Shown piece after piece: positions 16,531-24,692 of a DNA stretch of 57,244 nucleotides. Both the position numbers and the translations under genes were made by a program. The notes under the pieces were generated by a model. That model was given only the letters and a program-made list of their open reading frames with translations, was not told the origin of the DNA and did no database searches. Within the stretch, counting starts at the first letter, position 1; every line of letters begins with the position of its first letter. Where the stretch lies: assembly GCA_000817105.1 (NCBI GenBank), contig JUEP01000015.1, positions 1-57,244 on the forward strand, in the 5' to 3' direction. The stretch is from a marine actinobacterium MedAcidi-G3. Its GTDB lineage: Bacteria; Actinomycetota; Acidimicrobiia; Acidimicrobiales; Poriferisodalaceae.

Positions 16531-17577
16531 CTACGCCAGATCACCTTGTAGCACGCCATCGATTACGACGGGTTCACTATCCAACTCCACCGTATGGTTA
16601 CGCATCGGAAGATCGAAATGTCCAAGAGTATGTCGACCAGCATGTTCGTTAGCGCCGGTTGAGTAGAGAAAGTTGCCAGCAAAAGCACGTTGTTCAGTGC
16701 CATTAGTTTGGCTTCTGTCATACAAAGGCAAGGTGTCCCACCGGGCGCCGGGGTTCATTCCCCAACCTATATGGCTAGTCGCGTAGGCATCAGGGTCGCC
16801 CCAAGCATCCGAGTAGCTTCGAAATAGCGAGGCATCAGTCCCTTGTCCACCGACGTCCACCACGAAGTCATTTTCAATCGTGAGCGTAACGGGGGATTCA
16901 ACGTAACGTTTGAACGTCAAATTCATGTCGCCGCGATCCATGACTATGACCCCATTTACAGTGTCGGCTTTAGGGAAGGCCAAACATAAACCTCCAGGCC
17001 AATGCGATATCGATCCCGGTTGCGTTGTGTAGCCCCAGCCGCCTCCGCAAGGAGCATCGTTCAGGTCAACCGATACATCAGTTCCGGCCTGTGAAGTAAC
17101 GCGCATTTCCTTTGCCTTTATTAGTTTTTTGATGCCCGCTTTGACTTTAGGTTCAAGATCGACTGTTGGCATCAGCCTCTCAAGTGCTTCTGGGTGCTCG
17201 TTTGAGACCATCAGGACTCTGCTGCCTTCAGCTAATATTTGAGGCAGTTCGGGAGCATGCAATAATCCCTCCACGGTGCAATCGACTACGAAGTCGACTG
17301 AAGAGAGAGCCTTAATTACTGCTGTGGAGCCGGCTATGGCATCGGAAGCTCCGGTCGACCTCACAGGCACCGGTGCGCTCTGACGTAGCGTTGGAAGCAC
17401 TATGTGGATCGGGCGAATACCTAATCGGTCAAGTGCAAGCTCGGCCAGGTTCACGTTGACGCTACGGCTCTGAGTTTCGGAAAGTATTGCCGCACTCTGA
17501 GTGTCGTTAACCGCGCACATCTCGAACACGCGAGCGAACACTTCAATCCATTTTCCTTCGATGCGTTCGACGAGCAT
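16531..17577 (-). CDS. 2,5-dihydroxypyridine 5,6-dioxygenase-like protein (NicX/M29 family)
   Basis: A 348-residue protein that closely resembles NicX of Pseudomonas, the Fe(II) extradiol-type enzyme that opens 2,5-dihydroxypyridine in nicotinate degradation; the fold is shared with M29 aminopeptidases. The metal-ligand positions known for NicX are conserved: a His in SHIGWG (His269), and His320 and Asp322 in LGHFDLPMRN. The segment WPGGLCLAFP also fits. GAGGAGG lies 4 bases before the ATG, a strong ribosome-binding site. It leads a four-gene minus-strand run with an acyl-CoA ligase, a dehydrogenase and an aminotransferase. No nicotinate hydroxylase, NicC or NicD is present, so the natural ring substrate remains open. 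Confidence 0.82.
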   Translation of the reverse strand: MLVERIEGKWIEVFARVFEMCAVNDTQSAAILSETQSRSVNVNLAELALDRLGIRPIHIVLPTLRQSAPVPVRSTGASDAIAGSTAVIKALSSVDFVVDCTVEGLLHAPELPQILAEGSRVLMVSNEHPEALERLMPTVDLEPKVKAGIKKLIKAKEMRVTSQAGTDVSVDLNDAPCGGGWGYTTQPGSISHWPGGLCLAFPKADTVNGVIVMDRGDMNLTFKRYVESPVTLTIENDFVVDVGGQGTDASLFRSYSDAWGDPDAYATSHIGWGMNPGARWDTLPLYDRSQTNGTEQRAFAGNFLYSTGANEHAGRHTLGHFDLPMRNHTVELDSEPVVIDGVLQGDLA

Positions 17578-17710
17578 TCGTCCTCCTCTTGTTGCAGCGG
17601 AATTGATTGTTGGGATCTAGTTAAGCATTGATCGGTAGGAGTCAATCAAGATTCCTAGAGTCTGCCCCATATCTGCGACTTACTTTTTGAAGTACTCCAA
17701 AATCGCTAAA

Positions 17711-18409
17711 TTACAAATGATCTCGCGGGTCTAGTTCACTTCCATGGAGGTGACTCGTATCGTTGTATCGCCGACACATCCACCTTCGTCCTCGATCTTT
17801 GCTCGAAGTAATGTCCAGCTCGGTGATTGAGGTGACACCAGGCGCAAGTTCTGTTTGCTGCTGGTTTGGTGCTAATCCAAATGCTATGGCCATGGCAGCC
17901 GATATGACGCCACCATGGCAACCGACCAGAATGGTTGATCCCGAGTGGGTGCTCTCGATCTCGCTTAGGGCCTTTCCGACACGATGACGGAAACCTGCTC
18001 TGCTATCTGCGCCTGGGATAATTGAAGAGAAGGGGTCTCTCTGCTCGAAGTTGTCAAGGTTGTACCGCTCTCTGACTTGACCCCAAGTCAAACCATCAGC
18101 TTCACCGAGGCGGAACTCTTCTAGCTCAGAATGGACATTTACTAAATGAGTTTCCGTCAAGTAAGAAAGCAGAATCTCTGTAGTTTCGAGTGCTCGGGGA
18201 AGTGGTGACGCATACACAACGTCAATCGAATTTTCGCTACCGCTTGCAAACCTCTTGCCCAAGGAAGATGCCTGTCTTTTGCCGAGCTCCGAAAGCCCCG
18301 AACAGGTCTTAGGGCCACCGACCACTCCTTCCACCATCACATTAGATTCTCCATGACGGACAAGAAGAAATCTGGTTGTGACGGTGGAGTTGTCTGCCGT
18401 TTCGGTCAT
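17711..18409 (-). CDS. Histidine phosphatase family protein (phosphoglycerate mutase-like)
   Basis: A 232-residue protein of the histidine phosphatase superfamily. The catalytic motif RHGES is at residues 18-22 (phospho-acceptor His19), followed by SGLSELGKRQASSLG; the acid/base Glu is likely in HSELEEFRLGEADGLTWG and the second His is in LVGCHGGVIS. The layout is that of broad-specificity phosphatases (cobC or gpmB type) more than of glycolytic mutases. It is divergent from the serine hydrolase at 18509 by about 100 bases. No cobalamin or glycolytic gene is nearby to narrow the function. Confidence 0.9.
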   Translation of the reverse strand: MTETADNSTVTTRFLLVRHGESNVMVEGVVGGPKTCSGLSELGKRQASSLGKRFASGSENSIDVVYASPLPRALETTEILLSYLTETHLVNVHSELEEFRLGEADGLTWGQVRERYNLDNFEQRDPFSSIIPGADSRAGFRHRVGKALSEIESTHSGSTILVGCHGGVISAAMAIAFGLAPNQQQTELAPGVTSITELDITSSKDRGRRWMCRRYNDTSHLHGSELDPRDHL

Positions 18410-18508
18410 CCGGGCACTTTAGGCGGAGAAAGGCTCCTGGAACCAAAACATGAAGACGCGGCTTAGCCTACGATCCCGTGCAAAGTGTTCTATGTGGAGA
18501 GCGTCCTG

Positions 18509-19741
18509 ATGACAGAAGTCGAAATTGAGGTGGAGCCAAGTGAGGCGGGATTTGATGCAAAGCGCCTACATCGGCTGGGTGACCATTTAGACAAATATGT
18601 AGACGAAGGGCACCTGCCGGGAGTGAACGTATTAGTAAGTCGCGAAGGCAAGATCGTCTATCGACACATGTATGGGCAGCGTGACATGGAACGGGCGTTG
18701 CCGGTCGAGGCTGACACCATCTATCGCTTCTACTCCATGACGAAACCAATTACTTCCGTTGCCATCATGCAGCTTTATGAGAGAGGTGTTTTCCAGTTAA
18801 AAGACCCGATATCGAACTGGATACCGTCATTTGCGGAAAGTCAGGTTTTCGTTGGGGGTGACGCCGAAAATCCACAGACCAGGGAAGCAAGTAGAGCCAT
18901 TTCGATCCATGATTTGTTGACGCACACAAGTGGGCTTACTTATTTCTTTCATATGGCTCATGTTGTTGACGAAATGTATAGAAGAGCTGGTTTTGATTGG
19001 ACTAAAAGCCCTGGCGACCTAGAAAGTCAATGCGATATTTTGGCTTCGCTTCCCTTGCTCTTCGATCCTGGAACTGAGTGGAATTACTCTTATTCCACTG
19101 ATGTGTTAGGTCGTCTCATTGAAGTAATGAGTGGTCTAAGTCTTGACGCGTATTTCAAGAGAAATATATTCGAGCCGTTGGGAATGGTTGATACCGGCTT
19201 TTCGGTTCCCAGCGAGAAGCGTGAACGATTCGCCTCCTGCTATTACCCGAATGGTGAAGCAAAGCAGGCAGCTCTGCTCGATGATGCTCAAAGGTCTCGG
19301 TACCTTCACGAACCTCCAGCGTTTTCTGGTGGCGGTGGACTGGTTTCGACGCTAGCTGACTATCATCTTTTCACTCAAGCGTTAAGAAATGGCGGCTCAT
19401 TAGACGGGCAACGCATTGTTGGACGGAAGACCTTGGACTTCATGACGAGCAATCATTTACCTGGCGGAGTTGACTTGACTGAGTACGGGCGCCCTCTCTT
19501 CTCCGAGACAGCCTATGACGGGGTCGGTTTCGGGCTGGGCTTCTCAGTAGTGATTGATCCTGCAAAAGCCAAGGTTTTGTCTCAAAAGGGGGAATACGCA
19601 TGGGGTGGCGCCGCCTCAACAGCGTTTTGGATCGACCCAGTAGAGGATTTGACCGTTATTTTTCTTACTCAACTGCTCCCTTCTAGTACCCACCCAATTA
19701 GACCTGAGATGAAGACGTTGGTTTACCAGGCGCTCGAGTAG
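18509..19741 (+). CDS. Serine hydrolase, beta-lactamase class C / esterase family
   Basis: A 410-residue protein with the class C beta-lactamase fold. The nucleophile motif SxxK is SMTK (Ser76, Lys79) and the second motif is likely the YSYS element in EWNYSYSTDVLGRL. I see no signal peptide, so it probably acts in the cytoplasm as an esterase or amidase, not as a periplasmic beta-lactamase. A GTG at 18485 is also in frame, but ATG 18509 has GGAG about 9 bases upstream. It stands alone on the plus strand. A related protein is encoded at 35585. Confidence 0.88.
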   Translation: MTEVEIEVEPSEAGFDAKRLHRLGDHLDKYVDEGHLPGVNVLVSREGKIVYRHMYGQRDMERALPVEADTIYRFYSMTKPITSVAIMQLYERGVFQLKDPISNWIPSFAESQVFVGGDAENPQTREASRAISIHDLLTHTSGLTYFFHMAHVVDEMYRRAGFDWTKSPGDLESQCDILASLPLLFDPGTEWNYSYSTDVLGRLIEVMSGLSLDAYFKRNIFEPLGMVDTGFSVPSEKRERFASCYYPNGEAKQAALLDDAQRSRYLHEPPAFSGGGGLVSTLADYHLFTQALRNGGSLDGQRIVGRKTLDFMTSNHLPGGVDLTEYGRPLFSETAYDGVGFGLGFSVVIDPAKAKVLSQKGEYAWGGAASTAFWIDPVEDLTVIFLTQLLPSSTHPIRPEMKTLVYQALE

Positions 19742-19841
19742 CCAGAGCTAGGTTCGTGGAGGACTGCGGCTATTTTTGTTACACGCTTAAATTATTGGTC
19801 GAAGTAAGAATCGTCACTAAATGCCTGCGAGAATCATCGAT

Positions 19842-21248
19842 ATGAGCAACGAAACTATCGAAGAGTTTGATCTGGTAATTGTTGGGACTGGGTCAGGCAA
19901 CAGCATTCCGGGCCCGGAATTCGACCACTGGAAGATAGCGATAGTTGAAAGAGGTTTATTCGGAGGTACATGCCTGAATGTGGGTTGTATTCCATCGAAA
20001 ATGTTTGTCTATGCGGCAGACGTCGCTCAAATTGTTCGAACAGCCGATGCTTATGGTATTGAGGCTGAAGTGACCGGAGTGAATTGGTCAGCTATTCGTG
20101 ACCGTGTTTTCGGAAGAATCGATCCGATCGTGGAGGGTGGCGAGAATTATCGCCTAGGCGATGAGTGTCCCAACATCACAGTGATCAAGGGCGAAGGACT
20201 TCTGGTGGGCGAACGAATTCTTGATATCGCTAGTGAGGATGGGGGAGTTAGGCGCATAACAGGTCGGCATATGGTTTTAGGAGCTGGAGCGCGCCCGTTT
20301 CTACCGCCATACCCAGGGCTTACAGATGTCGATTTCCACACCTCGGACACGGTGATGCGTCTCGATGTTCTTCCCGAACGAATGGTTATTCTTGGAGGTG
20401 GATACATAGCGTCCGAACTCGGCCATGTCTTTTCAGCGTTTGGTTGCAAGGTGACAATGCTGAACCGCGGTGATCGCTTATTGAGGCGGGAGGACGAAGA
20501 CATTTCTCGGCGTTTCACCGAGTTGATGAGTCAGCGACTTGACGTCCGCTGCGGGGTAGAGGTCCTAAATGTGAAGCAAGAAGGTGAAACTTTCAGCGTT
20601 GACATCAATGCGGGCGGTGAGACAGCGGTCATTGAGGCTGACGCTATTCTCGTAGCAGCTGGCCGAGTTCCTAATGGTGACTTAATCGGTGCTGAATCCT
20701 GTGGAATTGACTGCAAAGATGGCAGGGTTCTGGTTGATGAACACTTTCGAACTTCGATGCCGGGTGTCTGGGCCTTTGGTGATATATCGAATATTCATCA
20801 GTTGAAGCACTTAGCAAACGCTGAAGTAAAGGCTTTGCGTCACAATCTTTTAGTTGCCGATGGGGAGTCCGAGGGGCCCATGAGACGTGTGAACTCTGCC
20901 TTCGTTCCACATGCTGTTTTTGGAGATCCACAAATCGCTTCAGTGGGATTAACAGAGAAAGAGGCGATCGAGAAAGGGCTACCACTTTCTGTTGCCTCTA
21001 AAGAGTACGGAGCGACCGCGTACGGCTGGGCTATGGAAGATTCTGAGAGCTTTTGCAAGTTAATCGCTAACGCTGAAAGTCGTCAGTTGCTAGGCGCACA
21101 CATTATTGGACCTCAAGCATCAACTCTGATTCAGCAGTTGATTCAAGGTATGGAGTTTGGTCAGACGGTAGACGAGTTAGCGTCTGACCAGTTTTATATT
21201 CACCCGGCGTTGACTGAATTAGTGGAGAACGCGTTATTGGATCTTTAG
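19842..21248 (+). CDS. mtr: Mycothione reductase
   Basis: Flavin disulfide reductase that keeps mycothiol reduced with NADPH. Visible features: FAD-binding GTGSGNS near residue 15, the redox pair Cys44/Cys49 in GGTCLNVGCIPSKMFVYAADVA, the NADPH site ILGGGYIASELGHVFSAFG, GVWAFGDIS, and the C-terminal His-Glu pair in HPALTELVENALLDL (His454, Glu459). The phrase GTGSGNSIPG right after the N-terminus is characteristic of mycothione reductase over dihydrolipoamide dehydrogenase or glutathione reductase. An upstream ATG at 19821 would add seven residues. The gene is direct evidence for mycothiol, a thiol of actinobacteria, and agrees with the DsbA-type gene at 38375. Confidence 0.92.
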   Translation: MSNETIEEFDLVIVGTGSGNSIPGPEFDHWKIAIVERGLFGGTCLNVGCIPSKMFVYAADVAQIVRTADAYGIEAEVTGVNWSAIRDRVFGRIDPIVEGGENYRLGDECPNITVIKGEGLLVGERILDIASEDGGVRRITGRHMVLGAGARPFLPPYPGLTDVDFHTSDTVMRLDVLPERMVILGGGYIASELGHVFSAFGCKVTMLNRGDRLLRREDEDISRRFTELMSQRLDVRCGVEVLNVKQEGETFSVDINAGGETAVIEADAILVAAGRVPNGDLIGAESCGIDCKDGRVLVDEHFRTSMPGVWAFGDISNIHQLKHLANAEVKALRHNLLVADGESEGPMRRVNSAFVPHAVFGDPQIASVGLTEKEAIEKGLPLSVASKEYGATAYGWAMEDSESFCKLIANAESRQLLGAHIIGPQASTLIQQLIQGMEFGQTVDELASDQFYIHPALTELVENALLDL

Positions 21249-21262
21249 AGGTCTGCAGAGGC

Positions 21263-22228
21263 TTATTCGGAACTCAAATTAATTTCCCAAAGCACTTGGT
21301 CTAGGCAGTCTCCAGCAGACATAGCAGGAAAGCTGCATGGCCGATCGGCTGAGACAGTTGAAGGAACCGGCGAAAGGATAGTCCAAGGGGTCGGATGACA
21401 GAACTGGACAACGCTTAGTCGACCTTGAGGTTCGTTGGGATCAGCTACGACACGATGCCAGCCCACAGGAATCAAACCATTCGTTAAACGCTCAAGCATG
21501 ATTCCAGTATTGATTATGACGTACCCATCCGGTGCTGTCGCATCAACCCATCGGTCGTCCACTCTAACTTGGAGTCCGCGGCTGGTAGCTCTCGGGAGGG
21601 CAGTTATGAGGTTGATGTCGCCATGTTCTTCGGCCCAAACATGTCCGTCGTTACCGCCGTTGGGAGCCTCGCTCATTGGTGGGTAGTTGATGGCTCGGGT
21701 GAGATGAGAACCGTGCTTGAGCATGGTGTCGAAAAAGTTTGCGTTAGCGCCGATTCCGGTGGCAATTATGCGTAAGAAGCGCGTTTGTAAGTCCACGAGA
21801 TTGTCGTGAAAAGTTGAAAGAACATGTGTTGATTCGGGAATGTGACCCGAAGGGAACAGCGGATCGCCATAACGATGCGGATAGCGCTCGCGAAGGGGGT
21901 GTCCAGTTGGCAAGGCCGCGCCCCAGTTCAACATTTCTTTCCAGTCGGCTGTCTCAGATACCGCTGCTGTCTCAACTAGTAGGCCTGTATAGCCAGTTTG
22001 TCCCCGAGAGCCTGTAGCCACATATTGCTCTTTAGCGTCGATGGGAAGGCCAAAGAATCTGTCTAGAACGCCATAAGTTTCGTCGAGCATTCCTTCTGAG
22101 AGGTCATGCCTTGCGTAGACGAATCCAGTCGCCAAGCTGCGCATGACGCCGTCGACCACGGCAAGGCGATCGGTGGAGTTTCCTTGCTCAAAGGCCAACA
22201 AGTCGACGTCAAGAATTTCAGTCATCAT
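21263..22228 (-). CDS. 2-oxoglutarate/Fe(II) oxygenase, isopenicillin N synthase-like
   Basis: A 321-residue double-stranded beta-helix oxygenase. The N-terminal helix region (SLATGFVYARHDLSEGMLDETYG) and the C-terminal iron site (His and Asp in EEHGDINLITALP, distal His in GWHRVVADP, and an Arg in GRLSVVQF) match the isopenicillin N synthase / plant-type 2OG oxygenase family. The reaction is likely a hydroxylation or ring modification of a small molecule. It ends the minus-strand run selD - dnaJ-like - NadD-like - this gene, with 30 bases before its start, so cotranscription is possible. No peptide-synthesis genes are nearby, so an antibiotic role is not supported. Confidence 0.88.
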   Translation of the reverse strand: MMTEILDVDLLAFEQGNSTDRLAVVDGVMRSLATGFVYARHDLSEGMLDETYGVLDRFFGLPIDAKEQYVATGSRGQTGYTGLLVETAAVSETADWKEMLNWGAALPTGHPLRERYPHRYGDPLFPSGHIPESTHVLSTFHDNLVDLQTRFLRIIATGIGANANFFDTMLKHGSHLTRAINYPPMSEAPNGGNDGHVWAEEHGDINLITALPRATSRGLQVRVDDRWVDATAPDGYVIINTGIMLERLTNGLIPVGWHRVVADPNEPQGRLSVVQFCHPTPWTILSPVPSTVSADRPCSFPAMSAGDCLDQVLWEINLSSE

Positions 22229-22258
22229 GTGCCAAGGTATGTGTAATTAGTTGATTTG

Positions 22259-22828
22259 TCAGTCAGTTTTCTGACTTAGCCAGAGCTCGTACTTCTCAAC
22301 GTTGGTCCATGCTCCAGTTTGTTGGTCAAAGTTTTGTGCCGGAGGGAGCATCAATGAAGTCGAACCTTCGCGTGCTTTAGAGCTAGAGATTGAGTCCATA
22401 TTGTCAGGAAGCTTCAGTTGCTGTGCAGAGGGTGCTTCGAAAGGCTCCCGTGGAACAATTGCAAGCTCCGGTAAACCTGCAAGAGCTAAGTCGCGTGATC
22501 CAGGGTCGCCGTTGTAAAAGATTGGATCCTGGATTTGGTGCCACTTGTCTGCGCCCATTATTAGGAGGTCATAGCCGACGGCAATGTCCGCCAGTAGCTG
22601 AGCGTTTGTTACCTGGATTTGGAGCCACTCATGTTGGTCTGCGACTTCTTCCAGGACTGTGATGCGATGTTCGAAGGTGGGAGTTGAGACCTTCTCTTTC
22701 CCGAGGGCTACGCGACTGACGGACCAGACGATGGTGTCTATTTCTCGTTGCTGCAAGGCAGCTTTTGATATCGCGAGATGTGCCACGGTGGGTGGGTTAA
22801 AGGAACCGGGGTAGATCGCCGTTGCCAT
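22259..22828 (-). CDS. NadD-like nucleotidyltransferase
   Basis: A protein of about 189 residues with the nucleotidyltransferase alpha/beta phosphodiesterase fold. The opening ATAIYPGSFNPPTVAHLAI is the nucleotide-binding motif (TVAH in place of the usual TxxH/HxGH form), and SISSSKARE near residues 145-153 corresponds to the ISSTxxR motif. NadD (nicotinate mononucleotide adenylyltransferase) is the closest well-known member, but the sequence is divergent. The frame extends to 22915, yet ATG 22828 matches the family start and lies one base past the stop codon of the DnaJ-like gene, so translation is probably coupled. Substrate uncertain. Confidence 0.78.
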   Translation of the reverse strand: MATAIYPGSFNPPTVAHLAISKAALQQREIDTIVWSVSRVALGKEKVSTPTFEHRITVLEEVADQHEWLQIQVTNAQLLADIAVGYDLLIMGADKWHQIQDPIFYNGDPGSRDLALAGLPELAIVPREPFEAPSAQQLKLPDNMDSISSSKAREGSTSLMLPPAQNFDQQTGAWTNVEKYELWLSQKTD

Positions 22829-22829
22829 T

Positions 22830-23537
22830 TCAGACACGCCTCCCCGTGAGTAATTTAAGGGCTCGAGGGTTGCCTCCAAGTTTAATTTCGACATCCCTGT
22901 TGATTCCGTGGGCAAGGTTGTCCCAAATTCGGTCTATTAGTTGTGCCCTGTGGACATCTGATTCGGTTACTCCCTCTCTCAAGGAGCGTCTGAGAAAGGG
23001 AGCGCAATATGCGTTTAAGCCGACTAGGCCTGCTGCTAAAGCTAAATCTAACGGCGCAGCGCCCGCCTGTCGCGATTGCTGAATTCGTTTCTTCGTGTCG
23101 TGACCAAGTGTCTGGGTTATTGATGCTGCGAGTTCTTCATAGGTTCTTTTAGGCGTCTTGTGTCGAACCGATAAAGCTTGCGCTGCGCTTCGAGCGGCTT
23201 CATCGCCAAGTCTCAGAGTTTGGAGTCGTATTCCAGCGAACCACGCAGCTTTTTTGCCTAGTTTGCGGCGCGTAGAAAATCGATGCTGAGTGTTGCCGGT
23301 GAAGGAGGCCTTTTCCAGCGTTTGGTCGTATTGGGAGCGTCGGGTTGGGTCAGATAGAACAAACCAGGCTTCGTTAATCTGGCCCATTAAGGAAGGGTCG
23401 CCTGATTGTCGGTCTGGATGATGGAGCATTGCTAGTCGCCGGTATGCACGTTGCAAAGACTCTTGAGTGCTATTTGCGGGCATTCCCAGCAGGTCGTATA
23501 GCGAAGGATTAGTTGCCTTTGTCGCAGGGTTTTCCAT
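22830..23537 (-). CDS. DnaJ-domain protein
   Basis: A 235-residue protein with an N-terminal J domain: SLYDLLGMPANSTQESLQRAYRRLAMLHHPDRQSG..., with the HPD tripeptide near residues 40-42 that stimulates DnaK ATPase. The rest (about residues 75-235) is helical, lacks the Gly/Phe region and zinc fingers of DnaJ, and matches nothing I know, so it is a J-protein with a private client domain. It starts 3 bases after the selD stop and is followed directly by the NadD-like gene; the three form a tight minus-strand operon. Whether its client is a selenium or nicotinamide enzyme cannot be told. Confidence 0.85.
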   Translation of the reverse strand: MENPATKATNPSLYDLLGMPANSTQESLQRAYRRLAMLHHPDRQSGDPSLMGQINEAWFVLSDPTRRSQYDQTLEKASFTGNTQHRFSTRRKLGKKAAWFAGIRLQTLRLGDEAARSAAQALSVRHKTPKRTYEELAASITQTLGHDTKKRIQQSRQAGAAPLDLALAAGLVGLNAYCAPFLRRSLREGVTESDVHRAQLIDRIWDNLAHGINRDVEIKLGGNPRALKLLTGRRV

Positions 23538-23540
23538 TAA

Positions 23541-24599
23541 TCACCTGCTAATCGTTATGTGCCCAGGGTTCTCTGGTTCTAAGTGACCTATGACCGCGGC
23601 GAAGTGACCTGTTTCGTTGAGTTCATTAACAGCGTCAAGAGCGGCGACAGAATCGCAAGAAAATAGAAGACCTCCCGACGTTTGAGCGTCGCAGAGGATG
23701 AGACGTTCGGTCGTTGATCCGCCCACTAAACTTGGTTGTAGGAAATCTAGATTCCTCTCGGTGCCCCCCGCCACGAAGCCGTTTTCGACGAGATCAACAA
23801 CGCCAGGTAATAGTGGAACCGCTTCCATATCAACTGAAGCGGAAACGCCACTAGCTAAAGCCATTTCATGTAGATGACCTAGAAGACCAAATCCTGTGAT
23901 GTCGGTCGCTGCTGAAGCGTTCACGCGCAACGCTGTTTTGGCAGCCGATGAGTTAAGACGGGTCATTTCTTGAATACCAGCGAGATAAATTTCGTGTAGT
24001 GCGCCCCCTGAGGAAATGGCTTCAGGTTCAGAGCGCTTTACAGCGGTGGCGAGTAGGCCCGTTCCTATCGGTTTCGTGAGCACTAGTGCCTGCCCAGAGC
24101 TACCCCCGCCATTGGTTAGAAGTCCATCGGCGTTGACTTCGCCGACCATCGACATTCCATACATTGGTTCTGGGCCGTCAACGGTATGTCCGCCTGCTAT
24201 TACCCAGTTGCCTTGGTCTGCAGCGACCTGACCTCCGATTAGTACTTCGCTCAAAATTTCTAGAGAAAGTTCGTCTTTCGGCCAAGCGACCAGATTGAGA
24301 GAAAAGAGGGGTTCGGCGCCCATTGCATAGACGTCACTGGCTGCGTTAGTCGCCGATATCTGACCCCAGATCTTCGCGTCGTCAACTATGGGAGTAAAGA
24401 AATCAGCCGTAGCTACGAGGGCTTTACCATCCGGTCGTCGCCAGACAGCGGCATCGTCGCTGTTTTCCGAGCCAACTAACAGGTCAGGGTGACTTGGATT
24501 TGGCAAGTGACGCAACACGTGCGCCAGGTCACTAGGACCAAGCTTGCAAGCTCAACCAGCGCCGTGGCTGTATTGGGTCAGTCGGATCAACTCTGTCAC
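23541..24599 (-). CDS. selD: Selenide, water dikinase (selenophosphate synthetase), selenocysteine-containing
   Basis: Makes selenophosphate from selenide and ATP, the selenium donor for Sec-tRNA. The true N-terminus starts at GTG 24599 and reads through an in-frame TGA (24552-24554): residues 7-19 are LTQYSHGAGUACK, which aligns with the family motif where the catalytic Cys (Cys17 of the E. coli enzyme) precedes the essential Lys, here Lys19. Conventional calling truncates the gene at GTG 24518 and loses the active site. Downstream blocks are typical: SDDAAV, ATADFFTPIVDD, SATNAASDVYAMGAEP, GGHTVDGPEP and DITGFGLLGHLHEMA. With the Sec codon the protein has 352 residues, a normal length. The dnaJ-like gene starts 3 bases after its stop. 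The Sec reading is strong; start GTG 24599 is chosen by alignment, since no strong ribosome site is seen. Confidence 0.92.
24523..24543 (-). promoter_or_regulatory. Candidate bacterial SECIS hairpin in selD
   Basis: Starting 8 bases after the TGA, the mRNA can fold GCTT-GGTC, loop CTAGT, GACC-TGGC: four strong pairs, one T/T mismatch and three outer pairs. The core stem begins 12 bases after the UGA, close to the 11 bases in E. coli fdhF, and the loop ends in GU. A palindrome AGCTTGCAAGCT overlaps the base. This fits a SelB-binding element, but the fold was judged by eye only. Confidence 0.5.
24552..24554 (-). other. Recoded TGA: selenocysteine codon 16 of selD
   Basis: Read on the minus strand, this TGA lies in frame between codons for GAG and ACK at the catalytic position of SelD. 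Conserved family residues lie on both sides, so it is read through and is not a stop. Genuine TGA stops are used elsewhere (leuS ends in TGA), which rules out general reassignment. Confidence 0.9.
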
Positions 24600-24692
24600 A
24601 TCACCACGGTAGCGCCCTGTTAGAAGAACATCGCTCAAAGCTAGCGAAACAGAGGGGAGTCTTTATAGACCTAGGGCAAATAGCATTGGGCC

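Noticed and set aside
18509..19741. True beta-lactamase resistance gene
   Set aside because: No signal peptide and closer in pattern to class C-like esterases.
24552..24554. Reading the selD TGA as a plain stop or a sequencing error, with the protein starting at GTG 24518
   Set aside because: The residues before the TGA match the SelD N-terminus, and a second gene in the window shows the same pattern at its own catalytic Cys.
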